The notes beneath the pieces are model-generated. The model was not told where the DNA came from, did no database searches, and saw only the letters and a program-made list of their open reading frames with translations. Positions 27,486 through 35,887 of a stretch of DNA of 64,000 nucleotides are shown here, piece after piece. Where the stretch lies: NCBI RefSeq assembly GCF_900411375.1, contig NZ_LS422984.1:26510-90509 (forward strand), given 5' to 3'. A program made the translations under genes and the position numbers. The DNA comes from Lentilactobacillus raoultii (GTDB taxonomy: Bacteria; Bacillota; Bacilli; Lactobacillales; Lactobacillaceae). Every line of letters begins with the position of its first letter. The first letter of the stretch is position 1.

Positions 27486-27780
27486 CGAAGTAGGCTTAAT
27501 TTCAAAATTTGATTGTGAAATAGTTACGGGGAGTAGTAACCTGAATTTACATGCGGTCAGTTTCTGAAATAAATTCTTGAAAGGACTTGAAAAAGTCGGC
27601 TAATTACGTTATAAATGAAGATGTAAGCGGTTATTATAAATAAAAATTGAGAAACAAAAAATTGCTGAGTAGTCATCATCGTGAGACATGATGACGTTGA
27701 ATTTGTGAAGTAAATCTCATTTTTTATTTAATAATTATTGCTCAATAAATAACAAATATTAATGTTATGGAGATGTGATT
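27486..27780 (+). promoter_or_regulatory. Regulatory region of the adh-aldA pair
   Basis: Non-coding stretch with several signals: GAGTAGTAACCT (27531-27542), a motif also found after adh and before the PEP carboxylase gene; a hairpin GTCATCAT/ATGATGAC (27672-27679 with 27688-27695); and TTGTGA-AGTAAA-TCTCAT (27703-27720), which resembles the Rex (NADH-sensing repressor) site TTGTGA-N6-TCACAA in 10 of 12 positions. A clear -35/-10 pair is not assigned. Confidence 0.45.
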
Positions 27781-28902
27781 ATGCGAATTAAAGCAGCGGT
27801 TGTTAACGAGAAGGGCGGCCAATTTGAAATGAAGGATGATGTCGAATTAGCCGATATGCAGGCTGACGACCTTCAAGTTCATATGGTTGCCTCGGGAATT
27901 TGCCATTCTGATGAGGCGTTGCGCAAAGGAACGGCTGAAATTGGCTACCCAATTGTTCTTGGCCATGAAGGTTCAGGAATTGTTGAAAAAGTTGGGCCGG
28001 AAGTGAAAAACTTTAAACCTGGCGACCACGTTGTTTTGTCGTTTTATGGTTGTGGCAATTGCATCAATTGCTTAAAGGGAATTCCAACCCAGTGCTTGAA
28101 CTACGCAGCTAATAATTTGTCTGGTGTTCGACCGGATGGGAGTGCTCACTTTACTGAAAACGGGCATGATGTTGCTGACATGTTCGATCAATCGTCGTTC
28201 ACCACAACAACCGTTGTCCGCGAACGAAATGCCGTTAAAGTTTCCAAGGATCTGGACCTTAGAAAGCTTGGACCTCTGGGCTGCGGTTACGTTACTGGCA
28301 GTGGTACCGTCTTCAACACATTAAAGCCGGAACCGGGCTCGACAATTGCCGTCTTTGGGACGGGAGCTGTTGGCTTGGCCGCAATGATGGCTGGTCGAAT
28401 CTCCGGCTGCACAAAAGTGATTGCAGTCGACATTGTGCCGTCAAGATTGGCATTAGCTAAAGAGCTTGGTGCGACGGATGCCATTAACAGTAAGGAAGAA
28501 GATCCCGTTGAAGCGATTAAGAAATTAACTGATGGCCAGGGCGTTGATTACGCAGTTGACACAACGGGTGTTAAAAAAGTGATGGAAGATTCTATTCAGG
28601 CGCTGGCTCAAGGTGGGACAACAGCCACCATTGCCGTTACTGACCAACATATTGATTTGGATACTTGGAATGATCTTTGCACAAGCGATCGGAAAGTGGT
28701 CGGCGTTAACATGGGAGATTCTATTCCGCAAGTTGACATTCCACGTTTAATTCGTTTCTATAAATTAGGCATGTTTGATTTTGACAAAACTGAAAAGTTC
28801 TATCAGTTTGCTGACATTAATCAAGCCAATGCTGATTCGGTTAGTGGCAAGACAATCAAACCGGTTTTGGTCATCGATCCGGATTATAAACCTGGTGATT
28901 AA
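27781..28902 (+). CDS. Zinc-dependent alcohol dehydrogenase (medium-chain)
   Basis: A 373-residue class III-like zinc alcohol dehydrogenase, interconverting alcohols and aldehydes with NAD(P)H. Catalytic zinc ligands are in GICHSDE and GHEGSG; the structural zinc site is the four cysteines of CGNCINCLKGIPTQC; the dinucleotide site is FGTGAVG. It resembles aryl/benzyl-alcohol dehydrogenases. Start ATG at 27781 has GGAGA seven bases upstream. The neighbouring aldehyde dehydrogenase, 100 bases downstream, suggests the two handle one aldehyde; lactaldehyde is a plausible but unproven candidate. Confidence 0.88.
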   Translation: MRIKAAVVNEKGGQFEMKDDVELADMQADDLQVHMVASGICHSDEALRKGTAEIGYPIVLGHEGSGIVEKVGPEVKNFKPGDHVVLSFYGCGNCINCLKGIPTQCLNYAANNLSGVRPDGSAHFTENGHDVADMFDQSSFTTTTVVRERNAVKVSKDLDLRKLGPLGCGYVTGSGTVFNTLKPEPGSTIAVFGTGAVGLAAMMAGRISGCTKVIAVDIVPSRLALAKELGATDAINSKEEDPVEAIKKLTDGQGVDYAVDTTGVKKVMEDSIQALAQGGTTATIAVTDQHIDLDTWNDLCTSDRKVVGVNMGDSIPQVDIPRLIRFYKLGMFDFDKTEKFYQFADINQANADSVSGKTIKPVLVIDPDYKPGD

Positions 28903-29002
28903 ACCAGGAGTAGTTACTCACAAGTTATTTCGAAATTAATCGGGCATTCTTTCCTGCCAATTGGATTTCGACAGGAAGCCATTGGAAAGGAAGCTTATTA
29001 TC

Positions 29003-30478
29003 ATGGCACAAAATGCAATCGCATTAAAACATTATCAAATGTACATTAACGGTCAGTTTAAGGATTCTAGTTCTGGAAATCAGATTACGGTGATTAACCC
29101 AGCCACTGGGGAGCCAATTTCGACAGTTCCAAGTGCAACCCGCGAAGAAGCTCGTGAAGCCATTGATGCCGCTTATGAAGCTGAGAAGACTTGGAAGAAA
29201 GTGCCGGCTGCAACCCGTGGTCAATACCTTCACGACGTTGCGACTGAAGTTCGAAACCAAAAGGATCATTTGATTGAAATGCTTCAAGAAGAGCAGGGGA
29301 AAATTAAGTCTTTAGCAACGACTGAGATTCTTTTTTCGGCTGATTACTTTGATTATATGGCCAGTGCTTCTCGGACATACGAAGGTGAAATTCTGCAATC
29401 TGACAATAAGAATGAAAACATTATGATTGCCAAACAGCCAATTGGGGTTGCTGCCGGTATTCTACCTTGGAACTTCCCATTCTTCCTGATTGCACGTAAG
29501 ATGGGGCCTGCGTTGGTAACCGGTAATACCATTGTGATGAAGCCAAGTTCTGATACACCTAATTTGGCCCTTGAATTCGCAAAGATTTGTGAAAAAGTCG
29601 GCATCCCAAAGGGTGTCGTAAACATTGTTTCCGGTCCCGGCTCGGTGGTTGGTGATGAGTTGACTCGCAACAAGAAGGTTGGCATTATCAGTTTAACCGG
29701 TTCAGTTGCTTCCGGAAAACGAATTATGGAAGGTGCTGCTACCCACATGGCAAAGGTTTCGCTTGAATTGGGTGGCAAAGCACCAGCAATTGTTTGCAGC
29801 GATGCCGATATTGACTTGGCGGTTCAATCAATTATTGATTCACGAGTTGATAACAATGGTCAGCTTTGCAACAACTGCGAACGCGTTTATGTTCAAGAAT
29901 CGGTTGCGGATGAATTTATTAAGAAACTGTCGAAAAAGATGAGTGAAGTCACGGTTGGTGATCCAATGAAGGATGAGTCAATCGGGATGGGACCGCTGAT
30001 CAACCAAGCAGCTTTGGATAAAGTTTCCGGGATAGTTGATCGAGCCGTTAAGGCCGGTGGCAAGATTACGGCCGGCGGACACAAGTTAAACATTGAGAAA
30101 GGCTTCTATTACGAACCAACAGTCATCACCAATGTCAAACAAGATTCTGAAATTGTGCAAGACGAAATCTTTGGCCCAGTTTTGCCAGTGTTGACTTTTA
30201 AGACTTTGGATGACGCTATTGAAATGGCTAACGACAGTGATTTTGGTTTGACTTCCTCAATCTTTACCGAAAATCTGGATAATGCAATGCGGGCTGCTAA
30301 TGAACTTGAAGATGGTGAAACTTACATTAACCGCTTTAACTTTGAAGCAATGAATGGCTCACATTCAGGTTGGAAAGAGTCCGGAATTGGCGGAGATGAT
30401 GGTCGTCACGGGATCGAAGAATACTTGAATACCCATGTCATTTACTTGCAGGGACACCCTGAAAAGGCAAATGGTTAA
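29003..30478 (+). CDS. aldA: Aldehyde dehydrogenase, lactaldehyde dehydrogenase (AldA) type
   Basis: A 491-residue NAD-dependent aldehyde dehydrogenase. The general-base glutamate is in LELGGKAP, the catalytic cysteine in NNGQLCNNC (about Cys289), and cofactor-site motifs PWNFPFFL and GSVASG are present. The C-terminal text ETYINRFNFEAMNGSHSGWKESGIGG follows the AldA subgroup (Escherichia coli lactaldehyde/glycolaldehyde dehydrogenase) closely, giving lactate from lactaldehyde. The ATG at 29003 has AAAGGAAG upstream; an in-frame ATG at 28961 lacks one. It lies 100 bases after adh with no terminator between, so co-transcription is likely. Confidence 0.87.
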   Translation: MAQNAIALKHYQMYINGQFKDSSSGNQITVINPATGEPISTVPSATREEAREAIDAAYEAEKTWKKVPAATRGQYLHDVATEVRNQKDHLIEMLQEEQGKIKSLATTEILFSADYFDYMASASRTYEGEILQSDNKNENIMIAKQPIGVAAGILPWNFPFFLIARKMGPALVTGNTIVMKPSSDTPNLALEFAKICEKVGIPKGVVNIVSGPGSVVGDELTRNKKVGIISLTGSVASGKRIMEGAATHMAKVSLELGGKAPAIVCSDADIDLAVQSIIDSRVDNNGQLCNNCERVYVQESVADEFIKKLSKKMSEVTVGDPMKDESIGMGPLINQAALDKVSGIVDRAVKAGGKITAGGHKLNIEKGFYYEPTVITNVKQDSEIVQDEIFGPVLPVLTFKTLDDAIEMANDSDFGLTSSIFTENLDNAMRAANELEDGETYINRFNFEAMNGSHSGWKESGIGGDDGRHGIEEYLNTHVIYLQGHPEKANG

Positions 30479-30535
30479 GTAATTTGATTAATGGGCTGAC
30501 GGATCAATTATAAATTTAAAAATTGTGCCAAAAAT

Positions 30536-30574
30536 AAACAGTCTTTCGTCGATAGGACGGAAGGCTGTTTATTG
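30536..30574 (+). terminator. Terminator after aldA
   Basis: AAACAGTCTTTCGTC / GACGGAAGGCTGTTT hairpin with a short T run. Confidence 0.7.
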
Positions 30575-30631
30575 TACTTCAAAAGCGATAAAATTTAATT
30601 AACCAATAAAAATTAAGAGGATGTGTCTGAC

Positions 30632-31267
30632 ATGTATAAACTGATTGCGTTTGATCTTGATGGGACAATTGCAGAAACTTTTCCGGTAATTTTGGCTTCT
30701 TTTCGTCAAATTGTCTTAAGGTACACAGGTCGCCAAGTGACGGATCAGGAAATTCTAGCCACTTTTGGCGCTAATGAAGTTGGCATGTTGCATCAATTGA
30801 TTCCCAATCCACCATCAGATGCTTTAGAACAGTTTTATCAGCAATATCGGCAGAATCATCGGCAATTAACGGCACCATTTCCCGGGATTTTGAACTTACT
30901 TAAAGTTTTAAAGACGCATCAAATTAGAACCCCACTGGTCACCGGGAAGGGAGAAATCAGCTGCCAAATTAGTTTAGCCAGCCTTAAGCTGACGGGTCAA
31001 TTTGCACCGATTTTAACCGGTTCGGCAAAGGGGCCTAATAAAGCAGCTAATTTTAAAAAGTTATTGAATCAATATCAATTATCGCCAAGCCAAATGGCTT
31101 ATGTTGCGGATACAGTAGGCGATATCAATGCCTGTCAAGAGGTGGGCATTAACTGTTATTCAGCGGCTTGGTCGGTTGACGCAAATGCAGATCGGCTCCG
31201 TCAGTTTAATCCAAACGTTTTTATTTCGCCAGATGAATTGGTTGATCACCTACTGAAACGGCTCTAA
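30632..31267 (+). CDS. HAD-family phosphatase, phosphoglycolate phosphatase-like
   Basis: A 211-residue HAD hydrolase. Motif I is FDLDGTIAE with nucleophile Asp8 and Asp10; motif II is the threonine in VTGKG; the motif III lysine is in KGPNKAANFKK; motif IV is VADTVGDI. A helical cap domain lies between motifs I and II, as in Gph/PgmB-type phosphatases acting on small phosphorylated metabolites. The ATG at 30632 is preferred to a GTG at 30623, which lies only two bases from AAGAGG. Its stop is six bases from a convergent small gene. Confidence 0.82.
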   Translation: MYKLIAFDLDGTIAETFPVILASFRQIVLRYTGRQVTDQEILATFGANEVGMLHQLIPNPPSDALEQFYQQYRQNHRQLTAPFPGILNLLKVLKTHQIRTPLVTGKGEISCQISLASLKLTGQFAPILTGSAKGPNKAANFKKLLNQYQLSPSQMAYVADTVGDINACQEVGINCYSAAWSVDANADRLRQFNPNVFISPDELVDHLLKRL

Positions 31268-31273
31268 ATTTTG

Positions 31274-31582
31274 TTAAGACTTAAACGCTCTTAATTGGCG
31301 AACGACCATGCTCGGATGACTACCGGGAGTGGCTCGATAAACTGCGTAATCACCAGGAGCTAATTGATGATCCTGCAACGTTGCACCTGACATGACGCTA
31401 AATCCGGCAACTTCGTAGTAAGCGTGGTCATCAATCGATTCATCCGTTAAGGTGACGTCGACCGACTCTAAGGGTGCAATATCCGGCGACTCACGTCTTA
31501 GGGCTAGGTATTGATAGCTGACATCATCGACAGTTAATGTAATTTCGTTATCATGACAGGGAACTTTGAATGTCTCTTTCAA
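31274..31582 (-). CDS. Hypothetical protein
   Basis: A 102-residue cytosolic, acidic protein with no signal peptide and no membrane segment. Predicted from pattern to be mainly beta strand (LTVDDVSYQYLAL, DVTLTDESI, DYAVYRA). No family is recognised. It starts at TTG with AGGAAAG upstream. It converges with the HAD phosphatase gene with only six bases between the stops and no terminator visible, so the two transcripts may overlap. Confidence 0.65.
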   Translation of the reverse strand: MKETFKVPCHDNEITLTVDDVSYQYLALRRESPDIAPLESVDVTLTDESIDDHAYYEVAGFSVMSGATLQDHQLAPGDYAVYRATPGSHPSMVVRQLRAFKS

Positions 31583-31713
31583 TCTGAAGAACTTCTTTCC
31601 TAAATTATTAAAACTTCTATCTTTATTATACCCGTCTGATTGATTGGAAAATGGTAAAAGATTTAATCAACTTATCCGAAAATGCTGGCAATTGATTGGC
31701 CCTTCTTCCAACA

Positions 31714-31753
31714 AAAAACCGACGACAAAAATAAGATTTTGCCGTCGGTTTTG
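31714..31753 (-). terminator. Terminator of the GNAT gene at 31.8 kb
   Basis: AAAACCGACGGCAAAAT / TTTTGTCGTCGGTTTTTT hairpin, read on the minus strand. Confidence 0.85.
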
Positions 31754-31765
31754 TTGTGCTGATAT

Positions 31766-32272
31766 CTAGTTGTCGATTTCTTTAAACATTAGTTTACCGG
31801 CAGTATCTCGACCACTAATGGTCATTAATAATGGTAGATCCCCGACAATCTTGAAGCCATGTTTTTTATAGAGGTTGATTGCTCGAAGATTACCGGAAAG
31901 AACGTTAAGATAGATTCCGCGCAAGTGCCATTCGTCAATTGCCCAGTTAATTGCTTTTGCTAATAAGTCGTTGCCAACACCTTGGTTCCAAAAATCTTGG
32001 TCGATTGAAACGGAAAGTTCACCACGGTTAATGAACCTGGGTAAATTCTTTCGAGTAAGTTGGACAAGCCCAATCACTTCATCATCTTCAAAGGCAATAA
32101 ATGAAACCGCAGTCTCATTGTCATGTAATTGGTCGGAAATTTTAAGCTCATCAAGGTATTTATGGACGTCTTTTTGACTGTAATTTAAATTGTTTGTTTG
32201 GTTACTGACCTTCAGCAGGTGACGATAAATCACGTCAGCATCTTTAGGTTCAGCGATTTGAATTTTAACCAT
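31766..32272 (-). CDS. GNAT family N-acetyltransferase (RimL-like)
   Basis: A 168-residue acetyltransferase. The acetyl-CoA site is DQDFWNQGVGNDLLAKAINWA, and the following IYLNVLSGNLRAINLYKKHGFKIVG is the strand-helix segment typical of the RimJ/RimL/PhnO group. Substrate unknown. The ATG at 32272 (AAGGAG eight bases upstream) is preferred over the adjoining TTG. It lies 23 bases downstream of the old-yellow-enzyme-like gene and may be co-transcribed with it. Confidence 0.85.
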   Translation of the reverse strand: MVKIQIAEPKDADVIYRHLLKVSNQTNNLNYSQKDVHKYLDELKISDQLHDNETAVSFIAFEDDEVIGLVQLTRKNLPRFINRGELSVSIDQDFWNQGVGNDLLAKAINWAIDEWHLRGIYLNVLSGNLRAINLYKKHGFKIVGDLPLLMTISGRDTAGKLMFKEIDN

Positions 32273-32295
32273 CAAAATTACTCCTTATCTATTAT

Positions 32296-33438
32296 CTACT
32301 GTGTTTTGATTTGGTGCTCATCCGTTGAAAGTGGGAAACCGCGTCTAAAGGCGGTCATTAAGAAATTTAAGAGGGGCGGAGTGACCTTTAATTCATCTAA
32401 ATCTTCCAAAGAGAAGGTGTATCGGATGGCTTTTTCATCACCGGCCATCACTTTTTGAACCCACTTTGGTTCACGAATCAATTCACGCCCAATTGCGGCG
32501 AATTCAACGCCAGTGCTAAGTAGTTTTTCAACTTGAGTTGGGGTTGCCAAATGACCGACAACCATAAGTGGTAAATCATCAGCGATTACCTTTTGAATTT
32601 TTTCAAAGACCGGCTGATGATCGGTTTTATCAACGATTGAACTGCCCCAGGCATCGGCTAACGAAATGTGAAGGTAATCAATGGGCTTTTGATTAAGCTG
32701 TTTGACCAATGCGAGTGTATCTGCCAGCCGGATCCCCGGTTCTTCAATTTCTTCAGGTGAAATTCGATAACCAAGAATAAACGGTTGCTTGGCTGCCTTG
32801 ATAACGTTGGCACAGGCATCCACAACGGCTAATGGGAACCGCATCCGGTTTTCCAATGAACCGCCCCATTGATCAGTTCGTCGATTGGAATGCGGACTGA
32901 AAAATTGTTGCATCAGGTAAGTGTTGGCACCGTGAAGTTCGACACCGTCAAAGCCGGCATCAATTGCTAATTTAGTTGCGTTGGCAAAATCGGTAATCGT
33001 TTGTTCAATTTCGGCTGATGATAGCGCTCTTGGCACTTCAGCATCCGGCCTAAGTGCTGCGACAGCGCTTGCCGAAACGGGTTGTTGACCACGAAGAACT
33101 TTTGAATTACTCATTCGACCGGCACTAAAAATCTGCAAAATAGCTTTGGTGCCATCGATCTTGATGGCGTTTGCCAAACGGGTCAATCCCGGTAGCATGC
33201 TTCTGTGAGCGACACTTAATTCGCCCTCAAAGCCCTTGCCTAAATCGTTAACGTTGGCGCAGCCGGTGATTAATAGACCAACGCCACCAGCTCTTAATCG
33301 GTAGTAATTAATTTCATCACTGGTAATGGCCCCGTTTTCAAAGCTGGATTGTTCCGTCATTGGCGACATTGCAATTCGATTTTTGACGGTCACGCCATTG
33401 CGAAGTGTGTAAGGCTTTAAAAAATTATAGTTAGTCAT
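32296..33438 (-). CDS. Old yellow enzyme family NADH:flavin oxidoreductase
   Basis: A 380-residue FMN enzyme of the OYE family (TIM barrel) that reduces activated C=C bonds with NAD(P)H. Seen are KNRIAMSPMTE near the N-terminus, GVELHGANTYLMQQFFSPHSNRR with the substrate-binding HGAN, and WGGSLENRMRF. Length fits the single-domain form without the C-terminal FeS/FAD module. Its natural substrate is unknown. The start has GGGGGTCG upstream. Confidence 0.88.
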   Translation of the reverse strand: MTNYNFLKPYTLRNGVTVKNRIAMSPMTEQSSFENGAITSDEINYYRLRAGGVGLLITGCANVNDLGKGFEGELSVAHRSMLPGLTRLANAIKIDGTKAILQIFSAGRMSNSKVLRGQQPVSASAVAALRPDAEVPRALSSAEIEQTITDFANATKLAIDAGFDGVELHGANTYLMQQFFSPHSNRRTDQWGGSLENRMRFPLAVVDACANVIKAAKQPFILGYRISPEEIEEPGIRLADTLALVKQLNQKPIDYLHISLADAWGSSIVDKTDHQPVFEKIQKVIADDLPLMVVGHLATPTQVEKLLSTGVEFAAIGRELIREPKWVQKVMAGDEKAIRYTFSLEDLDELKVTPPLLNFLMTAFRRGFPLSTDEHQIKTQ

Positions 33439-33511
33439 TAAACGACCCCCATGGACATTTGATCAACAAGTACAATATAATTTTAGCATAAAAGTCAAAT
33501 TAAGATGGATA

Positions 33512-33558
33512 TAAAAAACGCTTTGTTAAGGCAATTTTCCTTAATAGAGCGTTTTAAA
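33512..33558 (-). terminator. Terminator of the niaP-like/nadC operon
   Basis: AAAAAACGCT...AGCGTTTT hairpin with paired TTAAGG/CCTTAA inside, downstream of nadC on the minus strand. Confidence 0.75.
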
Positions 33559-33624
33559 AGAAAAAATCTTTAAAAAAAGATAAACAGTATCAATGGTTGC
33601 TAGGGTGCTTATAACTTAAAATGG

Positions 33625-34473
33625 CTAAAAAGATGGTTTTTTAATGGCACCTTCCACTAAAAAACTGATGTCCAAAGGTGCAATGGCGTTGGTTAAGTTG
33701 CCCATTGAAATGAAATCAACGCCACAACCGGCAAATTGCGCAATGGTGGCTTCGGAAATCCCACCGGATGCCTCAGTCTTAATTGAGTCAGGAACCAATT
33801 GTTGCCAGTTTTTGATAGTTTCAGGAGATTGGTTGTCAAACATGATGACGTCGGCGCCGGATGAAATGGCGGCTTGAAGTTCAGACTTGGTTTCCACTTC
33901 AATTTCAATCGGGGTCAACGGGCCGAGCTGTTTTCGAACCATTGAAATTGCCGGCTTAACACCACCTGCCAGCGCAATGTGGTTGTCTTTAAGCATAACA
34001 GCATTCGTCAGGTCAAAGCGATGGTTAAAGCCGCCACCAACCGTCACTGCGTATTTTTCAAAAAGTCTTAACCCAGGGGTGGTCTTACGGGTATCCGTAA
34101 TTTTAATTGTTGGATCTGCCAACTGCTTCACACAGTCAGCAGTCTTGGTGGCGATACCACTCATTAGCTGCATGAGGTTAAGAGTTACCCGTTCACTGGA
34201 TAAAATTGGGGCTGCTTTTCCTGTCACTTTACCAATCTTTTGGCCCTTTATTACGGCCGTTCCATCAGTTACCAGTGGCGTATAGGTTGCATCACCCAGT
34301 AAGTCATAAGCTGTTTGGGGAACTTGTTGGCCACATAAAATGCCGGATTGTTTAGCGATAAAGCAGCCGGTTAATACTTTATCGGTTGGTAAATAGCGGA
34401 CACTTAAATCATCAAACCCGATATCTTCTTTAAGGAAATCAGCTATTTTTTCGTTTAATAGAATGGGATTCAT
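33625..34473 (-). CDS. nadC: Nicotinate-nucleotide pyrophosphorylase (quinolinate phosphoribosyltransferase)
   Basis: A 282-residue NadC, which joins quinolinate and PRPP to give nicotinate mononucleotide, CO2 and pyrophosphate. Typical segments: ERVTLNLMQLMSGIAT, TRKTTPGLR, GGGFNHRFDL, KDNHI, and IEIEVETKSEL, with the C-terminal ASGGI phosphate loop. The ATG at 34473 overlaps the stop of the upstream transporter gene (ATGA). No nadA or nadB is nearby, so quinolinate may come from outside. The longer upstream frame to 34749 is a shadow of the transporter gene. Confidence 0.92.
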   Translation of the reverse strand: MNPILLNEKIADFLKEDIGFDDLSVRYLPTDKVLTGCFIAKQSGILCGQQVPQTAYDLLGDATYTPLVTDGTAVIKGQKIGKVTGKAAPILSSERVTLNLMQLMSGIATKTADCVKQLADPTIKITDTRKTTPGLRLFEKYAVTVGGGFNHRFDLTNAVMLKDNHIALAGGVKPAISMVRKQLGPLTPIEIEVETKSELQAAISSGADVIMFDNQSPETIKNWQQLVPDSIKTEASGGISEATIAQFAGCGVDFISMGNLTNAIAPLDISFLVEGAIKKPSF

Positions 34474-35657
34474 TGGTGAACCACCTCCGAGTGTGTTGAT
34501 GATGCGGGTAAAGCCAAAACTGCGAGTGCACCGATGATTAAAGAGATCATAAAGATAATAAAAATTAGATTGATGCCAACTTGATGATCCATTAAGATGC
34601 CGATTAGGAGTGGACCGAAAATTGCACCAATGCGGCCAATTCCTTGCGCCAAACCAGTCATGGTCCCTCGAACGGCGGTTTGATATAAGGCTGGTGTCAA
34701 GGCGATAATTGCACCGTATGCCCCTAAATTGAAGAATGAGAGTAAGCATCCCAAAACAACGATCATTGCAGCAGAAATGGACTGGCCAAATAAAATGGCC
34801 CCGATCGCAGTGCCTAACATGTAGCCGGCGAAGACGTACTTAATTTTAATGCGTTTGGCTAACCAAGCCGCACAAAAATAGCCTGGCAACTGCGCAACAA
34901 CAATAATGGTTGTGTAACCGAAACTATTAACGATGCCAAAGCCTTTATCAACCATGATACTTGGCAGCCACATAAACATACCATAGTAACTGAACATGAC
35001 CATGAACCAAGCCAGCCACAGCATCAGTGTCCACGGCTGAAATGTTTGCACAAATATGGTTGACCAATTCTTAGCCGACGCAGCTTGCGGCTGACTTTCG
35101 TGTAAGTGTCGACGTAAAATCAGCGCAAAGAAGCCGGTGAAGGCGGTAATGATTAAAATTCCCCGCCAGCCCAAAACCGGTGTTAATAGAAATGACAAGA
35201 ATGAAGCCAACAGCCAGCCAACTGCCCAGAAACTGTCCGCCAAAATCAACATTTGTGAGCGTTTGTGACCTTTATAAATATCCGCAATGTAGGTGGCAGC
35301 CACGGGTAACTCACCACCAAGGCCCATGCCGACAAAGAAGCGGATGGCTAAGAAGACGAAGAAACCGGGGGAGCCGGCTAAAATCAAATTACCAACTGAA
35401 AAGGTGAGCAGCGTCGCAATTAGCGTGTTTTTTCGACCAATTTTATCGGCCAGCCGACCAAAATAAAAGCCACCACAGACCATGCCGACTGTGCTGATTG
35501 AGCTGATAAGGCCGGTTTGTGAATTAGTGAGTGCCCATTGTTTATGGACAATTGACATAATAAATGATAGCAGGCCGACGTCCATGGCATCAAACATCCA
35601 AGCGGTGCCAATAATTAAAAAAATGCGGGACAGTGTCCGCTGATTGGTGTTTTCCAT
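34470..35657 (-). CDS. MFS transporter, NiaP-like, probable niacin or quinolinate importer
   Basis: A 395-residue major facilitator protein with about 12 membrane segments. The start WMFDAMDVGLLSFIM and the loop motif GRLADKIGRKN, then FVGMGLGGELPVA and DSFWAVGWL, closely resemble, from memory, the NiaP niacin transporter of Bacillus. It is translationally coupled (4-base overlap) to nadC, so its substrate is most likely a pyridine carboxylate such as quinolinate or nicotinate. The start has AAGGAG upstream, and two operator-like repeats precede it. Confidence 0.82.
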   Translation of the reverse strand: MENTNQRTLSRIFLIIGTAWMFDAMDVGLLSFIMSIVHKQWALTNSQTGLISSISTVGMVCGGFYFGRLADKIGRKNTLIATLLTFSVGNLILAGSPGFFVFLAIRFFVGMGLGGELPVAATYIADIYKGHKRSQMLILADSFWAVGWLLASFLSFLLTPVLGWRGILIITAFTGFFALILRRHLHESQPQAASAKNWSTIFVQTFQPWTLMLWLAWFMVMFSYYGMFMWLPSIMVDKGFGIVNSFGYTTIIVVAQLPGYFCAAWLAKRIKIKYVFAGYMLGTAIGAILFGQSISAAMIVVLGCLLSFFNLGAYGAIIALTPALYQTAVRGTMTGLAQGIGRIGAIFGPLLIGILMDHQVGINLIFIIFMISLIIGALAVLALPASSTHSEVVHQ

Positions 35658-35686
35658 ATAAAAAAGAGCTCCTTTTTAAGATAATA

Positions 35687-35735
35687 AAAGTAACTATAAC
35701 TTTAAATCAGCTAAAATAAAAGTAATAATTACTTT
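35687..35735. repeat. Tandem 17-base palindromic repeats, operator candidates
   Basis: AAAGTAACTATAACTTT (35687-35703) and AAAGTAATAATTACTTT (35719-35735) agree in 14 of 17 positions and start 32 bases apart, about three helical turns. The second is a perfect palindrome around a single base. They lie between the NiaP-like transporter operon and the divergent helicase gene, 29 bases from the transporter start. Confidence 0.6.
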
Positions 35736-35887
35736 AATTAAGAGAATACGCCCATTTAAAAAAATTATCAAGTTCTAAACGGGTTAATTGGCAATAAGAG
35801 ATAGTATGTTCTCTTGACAAATGATGGGCGTTCAGTTGAGAATGGAACAGAATCTTTATCAGAGAATTTAAAGAAAGTAGGCACATT

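Noticed and set aside
27513-27530. Second Rex-like site TTGTGA-AATAGT-TACGGG
   Set aside because: Only the first half fits the consensus; the second half does not.
29353-29778. 141-codon frame opposite aldA
   Set aside because: Antisense shadow of a strongly conserved gene.
33625-34749. 374-residue form of NadC
   Set aside because: The extra N-terminus is a shadow of the transporter gene; family start and ATGA coupling point to 34473.
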